11,263 bases of DNA from UBA9732 sp963615565 (GTDB lineage: Bacteria; Spirochaetota; Spirochaetia; Sphaerochaetales; Sphaerochaetaceae), in assembly GCA_963615565.1 (NCBI GenBank), contig CAVEGR010000149.1:1-11263 (forward strand). The letters are read 5' to 3'. The notes beneath the pieces are model-generated. The model searched no databases. It was not told the DNA's origin and saw only the letters and a program-made list of their open reading frames with translations. A program made the translations under genes and the position numbers. Shown here piece after piece: positions 1 to 7,570 of this stretch. How positions within the stretch are numbered: position 1 is the stretch's first letter; the number at the start of each line of letters is the position of its first letter.

Positions 1-53
1 AAATAATACTTTGTGTATTATGAAGTTAGAAGAAATGCTCTTTTAGCCGAAAA

Positions 54-211
54 GGAACTGTAGCAAAGCAAGTTGAACAATTTATACGAAGTTATGATTT
101 CAAGATTCAAGGAATTATCTTTAGCCAATATGAGTATATGGCTAAAGATGATGACACAGAAGGTTGAAATTAGAACAAGTAGAAATGTTCAAATTGGGTT
201 GATACAGTTCC
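54..211 (+). repeat. 158-bp MITE-like element, copy 1
   Basis: The element begins GGAACTGTA and ends TACAGTTCC, a perfect 9-bp terminal inverted repeat. The inverted similarity continues imperfectly to about 29 bp (roughly 24 of 30 positions match by hand). An internal stem TTTAGCCA/TGGCTAAA lies near the centre (about 120-146). A second copy of exactly the same length lies at 2366-2523 in the same orientation. Hand alignment without gaps gives about 24 differences in 158 positions, so about 85% identity. No target-site duplication is obvious here. One frame (51-170) is open for about 40 codons but has no recognised product. Small size, terminal inverted repeats and absence of a transposase suggest a miniature non-autonomous element; a structured regulatory or terminator repeat is the alternative. 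Confidence 0.75.
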
Positions 212-302
212 GGATACAAAGCCAAGATTCATGAAGACAGTTTTGCAAAAACCTCTCAATAGTCATAAAAGAAGGTCCTGTTTCAAAAGTAGTAAAAGGA
301 CT

Positions 303-331
303 TTAACAATTGATTAACAAAGAACCATATT
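303..331 (+). promoter_or_regulatory. Possible sigma-70 promoter for the mntP-ABC unit
   Basis: TTAACA (303-308) and CATATT (326-331) are separated by 17 bp and resemble -35 and -10 boxes (5/6 and 4/6 to consensus). Transcription would start about 12 bases before the mntP ATG, giving a very short leader. That fits the absence of a clear Shine-Dalgarno sequence before that gene. AT-rich sequence produces such matches by chance, so this is tentative. Confidence 0.3.
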
Positions 332-349
332 AAGAGTACAATCGCCTTC

Positions 350-943
350 ATGCAGTTAAATTTTGTATTTTTTTTAAATACCTGCCTTCTGGGGGTAGGT
401 CTAGCTATGGACGCTTTTTCCGTTTCTCTTGCAAACGGTCTTAATGAGCCAAAGATGAGCTTTGGAAGAATGAGTCTCATAGCTGGAACTTTTGCAATAT
501 TTCAGTTTGTTATGCCAATGACAGGCTGGATTTGCATTCACACTATAGTTGAGTACTTTAAAATGTTTGAGAAGTTCATCCCTTGGATTGGTTTTGCAAT
601 CCTAATGTGGATTGGCGGTGAGATGATTGTAGAAGGAATCAAAGGTGCCAAAGAAGAAGCTGAAGTTGAAGAAACAAAGAGCCTTTCATTTGGAAAACTA
701 ATGATACAAGGAGTAGGAACCTCAATTGATGCTCTCTCTGTAGGTTTTACAATTGAACAATATGATTTAAAGGCTGCAATTATTGCATCTCTTTTAATTG
801 GAATTATTACTTTTGGAATATGCATTTCTGGTGTTGCAATAGGCAAGAAATTTGGAATGAAGCTTGCAAAGAAGGCTACAATACTTGGTGGTTGTATCCT
901 TGTTGCAATTGGAATTGAAATATTGGTAGGTAGTTTTATATGA
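350..943 (+). CDS. mntP: MntP-family manganese efflux pump
   Basis: This 197-residue inner-membrane protein matches the MntP (YebN) family in length and architecture: six hydrophobic segments at about 6-28, 39-61, 76-96, 113-137, 141-165 and 177-195. The two family signature half-repeats are clear: LAMDAFSVSLANG near residues 18-30 (Asp21) and GVGTSIDALSVGF near 121-133 (Asp127). These acidic residues in paired membrane helices are the ones associated with Mn2+ transport in the family. MntP proteins export Mn2+ and protect against manganese excess. The first ATG places the conserved MDAF motif at the usual distance from the N-terminus, so this start is preferred, although no strong ribosome binding site is visible. 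The stop overlaps the next gene's start (ATGA), implying translational coupling to the ABC permease. The ABC pairing is unusual and its meaning is unknown. Confidence 0.93.
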   Translation: MQLNFVFFLNTCLLGVGLAMDAFSVSLANGLNEPKMSFGRMSLIAGTFAIFQFVMPMTGWICIHTIVEYFKMFEKFIPWIGFAILMWIGGEMIVEGIKGAKEEAEVEETKSLSFGKLMIQGVGTSIDALSVGFTIEQYDLKAAIIASLLIGIITFGICISGVAIGKKFGMKLAKKATILGGCILVAIGIEILVGSFI

Positions 944-1698
944 AAAAAAAGAGGACAGATTCATACATTTCAATCCTGTCCTCGTTTGTTTTGATTTTAT
1001 TATGGCACATAGGAGCAATAGCTCTTAATGCACCAATTATCCTGCCCACCCCGTATGAAGTTTTTGTACAGCTAATAAACATTTTTTCTCCTGACTTGGC
1101 TACAAATCTTATCTACACCATTTTGCGTGCACTTGAAAGCTTTGTACTAATAGTTTGTACAGGAACACTTGCTGGCATACTTGCAGCAAAATATCCAATA
1201 TTCAACAAAATAATTAATCCTCTGATAACTGTTTTTAAAGCTACTCCAGTGATGAGTGTAATTCTCTTAGCCTATATTTGGCTACGCACTGGTGCAGTTC
1301 CTGTTTTTTCTGCTTTTCTAATGGCCTTTCCTGTGATGTTTGTCCAAACAATAGCCGGATACAACAGTATAGATAAAAAATTATTGCAAATGTGCAACAT
1401 TTACGCCATCAATGGCAATGAACGTATTAAGCATCTAATAATTCCTTCTATTATGCCAGCTTTGGTTACAGGAGCAAAACAAACGCTTTCAATGATTTGG
1501 AAAGTTATTATTGCAGCAGAAGTTTTAACATTGCCAAAATACGGCATAGGCAGAGCTTTACAGTTGGCTCAAATTCAACTTGAAACTCCAAAAGTATTTG
1601 CATGGACTATTGTTGCAATCATTCTAACAGCCCTCAGCGATACTCTATTTAATTTACTTCTTAAACATCTAGGAGTGGAGGCCAAAAATGATCATTAA
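940..1698 (+). CDS. NitT/TauT-type ABC transporter permease
   Basis: This 252-residue polytopic membrane protein resembles permeases of the nitrate/sulfonate/taurine (SsuC/TauC/ThiX-like) importer class. Features seen are an N-terminal hydrophobic helix (about 10-30), the family-typical ILPTPYEVF segment (34-42), a helix-rich core with ATPVMSVILL (101-110), and an EAA-type coupling loop (about 155-175, YAINGNERIKHLIIP). That loop docks on the ATPase. Length is normal for the class. It starts at an ATG overlapping the mntP stop by 4 bp, with a GGTAGG-like site upstream, and its end overlaps the ATPase gene by 11 bp. The substrate cannot be inferred from sequence: the class includes importers of alkanesulfonates, nitrate, thiamine precursors and others. 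No periplasmic or lipoprotein substrate-binding partner lies in the window. Confidence 0.88.
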   Translation: MKKKRTDSYISILSSFVLILLWHIGAIALNAPIILPTPYEVFVQLINIFSPDLATNLIYTILRALESFVLIVCTGTLAGILAAKYPIFNKIINPLITVFKATPVMSVILLAYIWLRTGAVPVFSAFLMAFPVMFVQTIAGYNSIDKKLLQMCNIYAINGNERIKHLIIPSIMPALVTGAKQTLSMIWKVIIAAEVLTLPKYGIGRALQLAQIQLETPKVFAWTIVAIILTALSDTLFNLLLKHLGVEAKNDH

Positions 1699-2365
1699 AA
1701 ACCTCTGTAAATCCTATGGAAATAATATAGTATTAGAAGATTTTTCTCTTGATATAGAACCAAAGACAATTGTGTGTATTATAGGAGAATCGGGATGTGG
1801 AAAGACTACTTTGCTAAATTTGATAGCTGGCATTATTCAGCCAACTTCTGGAAGTATAGATATAGAACATAGTTCAGTGAGTTATCTATTTCAGGAACCT
1901 AGACTGCTTCCGTGGAGAACCGCATTAGAAAATGTGACCATTGCTCTGAAAGGAAACCAAAACAAAGCAAGAGAAGCTCTTGAAATGGTGGGATTAAAAG
2001 ATAGCTTAGACAAGTATCCAAATGAACTTTCAGGTGGCATGAGGCAACGTGTAGCCATGGCAAGAGCGTTTTCATTTTCAAGTAGCCTAATTCTTATGGA
2101 TGAGCCGTTTCAAAATCTAGATGTCAAATTAAAAAATAATCTACTTAAGCAATTTCTAACACTTTGGAACAATGATAAAAAAACAGTTTTATGGATAACC
2201 CACGATATAACAGAGGCCTGCCTTGCAGCAGACCTCATTCTGTGTGTTTCTTCAAATCCAATGAAGATTGATAAAACGTTTCAAATTGAACTTGCTAGAG
2301 ACCTGCGTACAGCAGAGAACATGGCCCAAATGCAAGCACAAATCTATCAGACATTAGTAAAATAA
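1688..2365 (+). CDS. NitT/TauT-type ABC transporter ATP-binding protein
   Basis: This is a 225-residue cytoplasmic nucleotide-binding subunit. All core motifs are intact: Walker A GESGCGKT (33-40), Q-loop Gln69 in the LFQEPRLLPW segment typical of SsuB/TauB-like ATPases, signature LSGGM (114-118), Walker B LILMDE (134-139), D-loop region QNLD, and switch His172 in WITHD. It should power the permease encoded just upstream. It is a little shorter than many family members, mostly at the C-terminus. The ATG lies inside the end of the permease gene with a good GGAGG site about 6 bases upstream. The stop codon is directly abutted by the second copy of the 158-bp element, so the last codons could be near an insertion junction. 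The substrate is unknown. Confidence 0.92.
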   Translation: MIIKNLCKSYGNNIVLEDFSLDIEPKTIVCIIGESGCGKTTLLNLIAGIIQPTSGSIDIEHSSVSYLFQEPRLLPWRTALENVTIALKGNQNKAREALEMVGLKDSLDKYPNELSGGMRQRVAMARAFSFSSSLILMDEPFQNLDVKLKNNLLKQFLTLWNNDKKTVLWITHDITEACLAADLILCVSSNPMKIDKTFQIELARDLRTAENMAQMQAQIYQTLVK

Positions 2366-2523
2366 GGAACTGTAGCGAAATAAGTTGAGCAATTTATACG
2401 AAGTAATGTTTTCAAGATTCAAGGAATTGACTTTAGACAATATGGTAATATGGCTAAAGTTAATGATGAAGAAGGTTGGGAACAGAACAAGTAGAAATGT
2501 TCAAATTATTTTGATACAGTTCC
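2366..2523 (+). repeat. 158-bp MITE-like element, copy 2
   Basis: This is the second copy of the element at 54-211: same length, same orientation, about 85% identical by hand. It again starts GGAACTGTA and ends TACAGTTCC, with inverted similarity over about 29 bp. The internal stem is kept with one mismatch (TTTAGACA/TGGCTAAA). It begins at the base after the ABC ATPase stop codon and ends four bases before the tyrS stop, so it fills essentially the whole gap between these convergent genes. TAA occurs on both sides (left flank ends TAA, right flank starts TAA), which could be a 3-bp target duplication or coincidence. Its hairpin-forming content could serve as a bidirectional transcription stop, but there is no classic GC stem with a T-tract. 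Confidence 0.75.
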
Positions 2524-2527
2524 TAAA

Positions 2528-3760
2528 TTACTTTACAACAACTCTCATTATGCGTTTCTTGCCGGCACGGAGAATCATCTCACCGTCTTTTGCTTCATCT
2601 TTAGTGATGATAGCTTTAACGTCTGTAATTTTGTTGTCATTAATAAAGCAACCTCCACCTTCAACAAGACGGCGAATATCGCTCTTAGTGTTGCCAAGAC
2701 CAGCTTCAAAGAATAAATCAATAACACCCTTACCTTCACCAAATTCAATGTTAGCTGTTGGCATTGCACTACGATCCCCGCCATTGCCAAAAGCAGCCTT
2801 AGCAGCAGAAACAGCCTTTTCTGCCTCCTCCTGGCCATGAATTATCTTTGTTACTTCATATGCCAACTTAGCCTTAGCATCATTGATGTTTCTAGAAGGA
2901 TCTTCATATTGAGCAATCTCATCCAATTCCATGAACGTAAAGAGCTTCATGAACTTGATAACATCTGCATCAGCAATATTTCTCCAGTATTGGTAGAAGT
3001 TGTATGGAGAATAAAGAGTTGGGTCAAGGAATACAGCACCCTGCTCACTCTTACCCATCTTCTTTCCATCAGCTCTCATGATGAGGTTGAAAGTAAGACC
3101 ATAACATTCTGGCCCACCCATTCTCTGAATGAGATCAATACCAGCAACAATATTTCCCCACTGGTCAGCACCACCAATTTGAAGCATATTGCCATAGTTT
3201 TTGTAGAGCATGTAGTAGTCATAAGACTGAAGAAGCTGATAGTTAAATTCAATAAAAGAAAGACCTCTTTCAAGGCGCTGTTTTACACCCTCAAATGTAA
3301 GCATTCTGTTTACAGAAAAGTACTTACCTACATCTCTAAGAAACTCAATATAGTTAAGATCAACCAACCAATCAGCGTTATTTGCAATAGTTCCTTTGCC
3401 ATAGCCCGCAGGTGGAACTTCGTCAAAGTTAACAACTTTAGAAAGTTGCTTAGCAATATTCTTTGCATTTGCATCAATAGTTTCTGCTGGCAAAATCTTT
3501 CTCATCTCTGTTTTGCCGGAAGGGTCTCCTATAAGACCTGTACCGCCACCAACTAGGGCAATTGGCTTATGACCATGCTCCTGAAGATGGTGCATAGCAA
3601 AGAAAGGTACAATATGTCCAACGTGAAGAGAAGGACCTGTTGGGTCTGTTCCACAATAGAATGTTACAGGACCTTTATCCATAAGATCTGAAAGACCCTG
3701 CATATTCGTGCAGTCTTTCACAAAACCTCTATCAATGAGAACCTGTAGCGCCTTATTCAT
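2528..3760 (-). CDS. tyrS: Tyrosyl-tRNA synthetase
   Basis: This 410-residue class I aminoacyl-tRNA synthetase charges tRNA-Tyr with tyrosine in the cytoplasm. Visible motifs are the tyrosine/ATP pocket YCGTDPTGPSLHVGH with the HIGH-type HVGH at 46-49, the family block GGADQWGNI (196-204), and the KMSKS-type loop KMGKS (234-238). A C-terminal S4-like RNA-binding domain (about 345-405) contains the GNTKSDIRRLVEGGG stretch. Length fits bacterial TyrRS. The ATG is preceded by an AGAGGG site located in the end of glyQS, and only 2 bp separate the two genes, so it is the third gene of a gltX-glyQS-tyrS operon. It faces the ABC transporter genes, with a 158-bp repeat in between. Confidence 0.96.
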   Translation of the reverse strand: MNKALQVLIDRGFVKDCTNMQGLSDLMDKGPVTFYCGTDPTGPSLHVGHIVPFFAMHHLQEHGHKPIALVGGGTGLIGDPSGKTEMRKILPAETIDANAKNIAKQLSKVVNFDEVPPAGYGKGTIANNADWLVDLNYIEFLRDVGKYFSVNRMLTFEGVKQRLERGLSFIEFNYQLLQSYDYYMLYKNYGNMLQIGGADQWGNIVAGIDLIQRMGGPECYGLTFNLIMRADGKKMGKSEQGAVFLDPTLYSPYNFYQYWRNIADADVIKFMKLFTFMELDEIAQYEDPSRNINDAKAKLAYEVTKIIHGQEEAEKAVSAAKAAFGNGGDRSAMPTANIEFGEGKGVIDLFFEAGLGNTKSDIRRLVEGGGCFINDNKITDVKAIITKDEAKDGEMILRAGKKRIMRVVVK

Positions 3761-3762
3761 TT

Positions 3763-5091
3763 TTATACCCTCTTATACTCTTTTGTTGCTTTCTTAATTT
3801 CTGAAACAAGCTGAGAAATTGGAACACGGACCTGCTCCATAGAATCACGGAATCTCAGTGTAACTGTGTTGTCCTTAAGTGTATCATAGTCAACAGTTAC
3901 GCAATATGGAGTACCAATTTCATCCATTCTTCTATATCTACGTCCAATAGCTCCGCTTTGGTCAAAGAATGTAACAAAATCTTCTCTTAGTTCATGCTCA
4001 AGCTTATCGGCAAACTCGCCAATACCATCTTTCTTGACAAGAGGCAACACAGCAACAGTAACTGGTGCAACATTTGGATGAAAGTGCAATACGGTTCTAA
4101 CATCTCCATCTGCAAGCTGTTGCTCTTCATATGCATCTGAAAGAGCCATAAGAACGTTTCTAGTCAAGCCGGCAGATGTCTCTACAACATAAGGTACATA
4201 CTTCTCATTTGTCTCTGGATCAAGATATGTGAGATCCTTGCCTGAGAACTTCTGATGCTGAGTAAGGTCATAGTCTGTTCTGCTATGAATACCTTCAAGT
4301 TCTTGCCATCCCATTGGGAAGAGGAATTGAATATCGTATGCATCTTTTGCATAGAAAGCAAGCTCATCTGGACCATGCTGATGCCATCTAAGGTGGTCAG
4401 CCACAATACCAAGCTTGTTGATATAGAAATTCATTCTCTGCTCACGCCAATACGGGAACCACTTTTCATCTGTACCAGGCTTGCAGAAGAACTGCATTTC
4501 CATCTGCTCAAATTCACAAGAACGGAAGATAAAATTCTTGGTTGTAATTTCATTTCTGAAACTTTTTCCTACCTGTGCAATACCAAAAGGAATCTTCACT
4601 CTGGAAGACTGCACCACATTCTTAAACTCTGTATAAATGCCCTGTGCAGTCTCTGGTCTGAGATAGATGACTGATGCAGCATCTACATCTGGCCCGATAT
4701 GTGTTGCAAACATAAGATTAAAGTTTCTTGGAGCTGTGAAAGTACCTTTACTTCCACAAACTGGACATGGACCATTAAGGTCAATTTGGTCAGCTCTGAA
4801 ACGGCTCTTACACTGTTTACAGTCAACCATTGGATCTGTGAAGTTGCTTACATGTCCACTTGCTTCCCATACCCTTGGGTGCATGAGAATAGAAGCATCA
4901 AGACCAACAATGCTATCATGAAGTTGAGTCATTTCCTTCCACCAAAGGTCTCTAATGTTGTTCTTAAGCTGAACACCCATTGGACCGTAGTCATATGCAC
5001 CATTAAGACCACCATAAATCTCGCTGCTCTGGAAGATAAAACCTCTTCTTCTACAAAGCGATACTATTTTATCCATTGTTACTTCAGACAT
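3763..5091 (-). CDS. glyQS: Glycyl-tRNA synthetase, single-chain (alpha2) type
   Basis: This 442-residue class II synthetase is of the homodimeric, eukaryote-like type rather than the alpha2beta2 glyQ/glyS type. The start MSEVTMDKIVSLCRRRGFIF and the GGLNGAYDYGPMG stretch (27-39) are family hallmarks. A zinc-ribbon-like CKQC (91-94) and CPVC (109-112) pair sits in the first insertion. Class II motif 2 is seen as FRNEI (178-182) and motif 3 as ETSAGLTRNVLMAL (304-317). The C-terminal part (about 340-442) is the anticodon-binding domain. The start overlaps the gltX stop by 8 bp in another frame, and an AAAGAGG site precedes the ATG, so translation is probably coupled. tyrS follows after 2 bp. 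Confidence 0.96.
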   Translation of the reverse strand: MSEVTMDKIVSLCRRRGFIFQSSEIYGGLNGAYDYGPMGVQLKNNIRDLWWKEMTQLHDSIVGLDASILMHPRVWEASGHVSNFTDPMVDCKQCKSRFRADQIDLNGPCPVCGSKGTFTAPRNFNLMFATHIGPDVDAASVIYLRPETAQGIYTEFKNVVQSSRVKIPFGIAQVGKSFRNEITTKNFIFRSCEFEQMEMQFFCKPGTDEKWFPYWREQRMNFYINKLGIVADHLRWHQHGPDELAFYAKDAYDIQFLFPMGWQELEGIHSRTDYDLTQHQKFSGKDLTYLDPETNEKYVPYVVETSAGLTRNVLMALSDAYEEQQLADGDVRTVLHFHPNVAPVTVAVLPLVKKDGIGEFADKLEHELREDFVTFFDQSGAIGRRYRRMDEIGTPYCVTVDYDTLKDNTVTLRFRDSMEQVRVPISQLVSEIKKATKEYKRV

Positions 5092-6562
5092 TTTTATTTA
5101 CCTCTTTTTCTAATACATTTATTGCTCTTTCAATACGTCTGTATGATTCTTCATTTCCCAAAAGATGAATACAGCTAAATGGCGGTGGACTTACCTGAAG
5201 GCCTGTAACTGCAGCTCTTAAAGGATTAAATACACCTGCATTTTTGATTCCAAGCTTCTGAGCAAGGTCACAAAGATCCTGCTGAATCTCATCATCGGTC
5301 TTTGATGTGCCAAGTTCAGCTTTAATTAACTCGTAGACAGCCTTGAGAGAAGTAAGCGTTGTGCTTGCATCCAGCTTTTTAGGAATGAGCATAGCAACAT
5401 CTGGCTCGCCATGATCCTCAAGGAAAGACGTCATCTCAATTACATCTGAAAGAAGTGTTAGGCGGTCGCGAACTCCGGGAACAAAAGCAAGAAGCTTGTC
5501 ATAATCGGCATCTGTGAGCCGTCCAGCTTCCTTTAAGTAAGGCATAAGCAGAGTTGCAAGTTCCTCATTGGACTTTCTTCTAATGTATTGAGCATTGAAC
5601 CAATCCAGCTTCTGGTAGTCAAAAATTCCTGATGCCTTGTTAATTTTTTCAAGTGCAAAACATTTTTCAAGCTCTTCACGAGAGAAAAATTCCTTCTCTC
5701 CGTCATAAGACCAACCAACAAGACTTACATAGTTAAGTAGTGCTTCTGGAAGGTAGCCTTTCTTTCTAAAGTCTCTGACACTGGTAGAACCATGTCTCTT
5801 TGAAAGCTTATGGCCATCGTTTCCCATGACCATTGGAAGATGACAATAAATTGGAACCTGCCAACCAAAAGCTTCATAAAGAAGCACATGAAGTGGTCCA
5901 GAAGGAATCCATTCTTGAGCACGCATAATATGTGTAATGCCCATAAGGTGGTCATCAATAACATTTGCAAGATGGTATGTTGGATATCCATCAGATTTCA
6001 AAAGAACAGGATCTGGACTTACATCCTTGTTTTCTCTTGTTACATCTCCCATGAGAATATCATGGAATGTGGTACTACCCTCTTTTGGAACTTTAAGTCT
6101 AATAACAGGTTTAATTCCTTGAGCTTCTAATGCTGCACGTTCTCCAGCCGTTAAATTTCTACAATGACCATCATAGCCCTGAACTGGACTTTTTTCTTCA
6201 ATCTGCTTTTGTCTTAATGCTTCCAAACGCTCTGGAGTACAATAACAATAGTATGCTTTGCCCATATCAACGAGTTTTTTTGCATATTCTTGATAAATAG
6301 GCAATCGTTCGCTCTGAATATATGGACCATATGGCCCACCAACAACAGGCCCTTCATCCCACTTTATACCAAGCCAATCCAAAGTATCGTAAAGATCTTG
6401 GAGAGACTCATCACTATAACGTTCACGGTCTGTATCCTCTACTCTGAGAATAAACTTACCGCCATTTGTCTTTGCAAAAAAATAATTGAAGAGAGCTGTT
6501 CTAACTCCTCCAATATGTTGTAGTCCGGTTGGGGACGGTGCATATCTTACTCTTACTTCCAT
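5084..6562 (-). CDS. gltX: Glutamyl-tRNA synthetase
   Basis: This 492-residue class I synthetase attaches glutamate to tRNA-Glu, and in organisms lacking GlnRS also to tRNA-Gln. Seen in sequence are the N-terminal RYAPSPTG block with HIGG (16-19), the LRVEDTDRER stretch (39-48), and a putative zinc-binding Cys106-Tyr-Cys108 with a later YDGHC (Cys134). Also present are the GDVTR/SDGYPTYHLAN region and the KMSKS loop KLSKR (252-256). The C-terminal alpha-helical anticodon-binding region ends with the expected NPLRAAVTG and RRIERA segments. Length is normal. It is the first gene of the gltX-glyQS-tyrS operon, with a GGAG site about 14 bases before the ATG and a candidate promoter at 6590-6618. 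Whether it is discriminating or non-discriminating for tRNA-Gln cannot be told here. Confidence 0.96.
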   Translation of the reverse strand: MEVRVRYAPSPTGLQHIGGVRTALFNYFFAKTNGGKFILRVEDTDRERYSDESLQDLYDTLDWLGIKWDEGPVVGGPYGPYIQSERLPIYQEYAKKLVDMGKAYYCYCTPERLEALRQKQIEEKSPVQGYDGHCRNLTAGERAALEAQGIKPVIRLKVPKEGSTTFHDILMGDVTRENKDVSPDPVLLKSDGYPTYHLANVIDDHLMGITHIMRAQEWIPSGPLHVLLYEAFGWQVPIYCHLPMVMGNDGHKLSKRHGSTSVRDFRKKGYLPEALLNYVSLVGWSYDGEKEFFSREELEKCFALEKINKASGIFDYQKLDWFNAQYIRRKSNEELATLLMPYLKEAGRLTDADYDKLLAFVPGVRDRLTLLSDVIEMTSFLEDHGEPDVAMLIPKKLDASTTLTSLKAVYELIKAELGTSKTDDEIQQDLCDLAQKLGIKNAGVFNPLRAAVTGLQVSPPPFSCIHLLGNEESYRRIERAINVLEKEVNKNV

Positions 6563-6589
6563 AATAGTGTGACTCCATTACCGCCTTAT

Positions 6590-6618
6590 GTTTTACTCGA
6601 AAATGCCTTTTATATCAA
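6590..6618 (-). promoter_or_regulatory. Candidate sigma-70 promoter of the gltX-glyQS-tyrS operon
   Basis: On the minus strand TTGATA (6618-6613) and TAAAAC (6595-6590) are spaced by 17 bp, giving 5/6 and 4/6 matches to -35 and -10 consensus. The site lies in the 78-bp gap between the LuxR gene and gltX and would give a leader of roughly 20 bases. That is too short for a T-box-type regulatory leader. Confidence 0.45.
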
Positions 6619-6640
6619 CGCTAAAAGCCTAAGCTTATAA

Positions 6641-7543
6641 TCAAGCCCAAGGCCCCTCCTTGAGAAGTTTCAAGAGGTCAATTCTTGACCTAACGTTGGT
6701 CTTATCAAAGATGTTTGCAACGTGATTATTAACTGTATTTACAGAAATGGACAATTCTCGTGCAATCTCTTTATTTGTATACCCTTCACAGATAAGTTGA
6801 ATTACAGAAAATTCTCGCTCTGTAATCTTATACTGCGCAAGACTCTCTAAATTTAATGTTGTAGGATTTTGAGCTTTTTCAATGTCTAAATTAAACTTTG
6901 AATAATAGTAGACTAAAATAATTATAGAAAAAGCAAGTACATAAATTGGATTACTAAGTTCTTGTATAAATTTAAAAAACAAAGCAAGAAAACAAAGAGG
7001 AATAAGGGCAAGACTAGTAATATTAATGGCAAGACAAACATCTCGTACTTGTTGATTCTCAATATTTTTAAGATTATTCCAAAGAGTTACAATGCAATAA
7101 ACATACATCACAAGAAATGCCAATGTTTGGCCAAAAGATGCCCAAAAGAAGAAAGTGTCACTTGGAACTAATTGAGAAGCAAGCCCAACTCCAAAATATG
7201 CAGCAGCCAATGGATAAAAGACCATGCGTTGTAATTTTCTCCAAGGTTTTGCAATTATCCAACTTAAAAAATAAGGCAAGAATACAATAACAAATGCCAT
7301 TCCTAAATGTAAAATTGTAGTGAAAATAAAACTAAATACACTATAAATGGAATTTGGTGCAAAGAATAAAAAGAGACCCTTGGCCAAGGCAAGTGCCATA
7401 ATGCCAATGAGACAACTTTGGAATACAATGTAATATCCAGTCCAAGGGTCTTTGTGAAAGATGCGTGCAACAATAGCCAAAGCTAATGACATGCACGCAA
7501 CTGCTATTGAGATTGTATAGGTGAACAGTACAACTCCGTCCAT
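6641..7543 (-). CDS. Membrane-anchored LuxR-type transcriptional regulator (7 TM + HTH)
   Basis: This 300-residue protein has seven hydrophobic segments (about 4-27, 37-61, 68-96, 107-125, 130-153, 170-191, 199-215) followed by a C-terminal LuxR/GerE helix-turn-helix (about 237-295). The HTH carries the typical ITEREFSVIQLICEGYTNKE and SISVNTVNNHVANIFDK stretches. The architecture suggests a receptor that senses a membrane or external signal and binds DNA while tethered; the signal is unknown. Such 7TM-LuxR proteins are frequent in treponemes (general knowledge). A good AGGAGTT site precedes the ATG. The gene starts 27 bp after the RloB-like gene on the same strand, so it may be the last gene of the phosphatase-ATPase-RloB unit, or may regulate it. 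The HTH core looks intact. Confidence 0.85.
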   Translation of the reverse strand: MDGVVLFTYTISIAVACMSLALAIVARIFHKDPWTGYYIVFQSCLIGIMALALAKGLFLFFAPNSIYSVFSFIFTTILHLGMAFVIVFLPYFLSWIIAKPWRKLQRMVFYPLAAAYFGVGLASQLVPSDTFFFWASFGQTLAFLVMYVYCIVTLWNNLKNIENQQVRDVCLAINITSLALIPLCFLALFFKFIQELSNPIYVLAFSIIILVYYYSKFNLDIEKAQNPTTLNLESLAQYKITEREFSVIQLICEGYTNKEIARELSISVNTVNNHVANIFDKTNVRSRIDLLKLLKEGPWA

Positions 7544-7570
7544 CTTAACTCCTAATACTCAAAAAACGGA

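Larger units (their letters stand above)
1..349. other. Non-coding or decayed leader region upstream of mntP
   Basis: No convincing gene is visible in this 349-base stretch. It holds the first copy of a 158-bp inverted-repeat-bounded element (54-211) and a weak stem pairing about 272-279 with 297-304 around a 17-base loop. A possible promoter lies at 303-331. Two frames are open for short distances at the left edge: one reads to a TAG at 44-46, another from codon 3 to a TAG at 61-63 created by the repeat. Either could be the tail of an upstream gene, but neither is long enough to identify. I see no manganese riboswitch consensus, although such leaders often precede mntP in other bacteria. Confidence 0.5.

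Noticed and set aside
1..63. Possible C-terminal tail of an upstream gene (frame to TAG at 44-46, or frame to TAG at 61-63)
   Set aside because: Both fragments are under 20 codons, neither has a recognisable motif, and the second has an in-frame stop at 4-6.
272..304. Rho-independent terminator
   Set aside because: The stem of about 8 bp includes a G-U pair, the loop is 17 bases, and only three Ts follow.
212..349. Manganese (yybP-ykoY) riboswitch before mntP
   Set aside because: I could not find the conserved motifs, and the best promoter candidate would leave a leader of about 12 bases.
2385..2840. Plus-strand open frame of 151 codons starting in the element
   Set aside because: Most of it is antisense to tyrS, whose protein motifs are unambiguous; no plausible product.
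2837..3556. Plus-strand open frame of 239 codons
   Set aside because: Entirely antisense to tyrS and without recognisable domains.
6603..6640. Terminator after the LuxR gene
   Set aside because: Only a 4-bp AAGC/GCTT stem is present, too weak to support.
6563..6640. T-box or other leader controlling the synthetase operon
   Set aside because: The whole gap is 78 bp and holds the promoter, so there is no room for such a leader.
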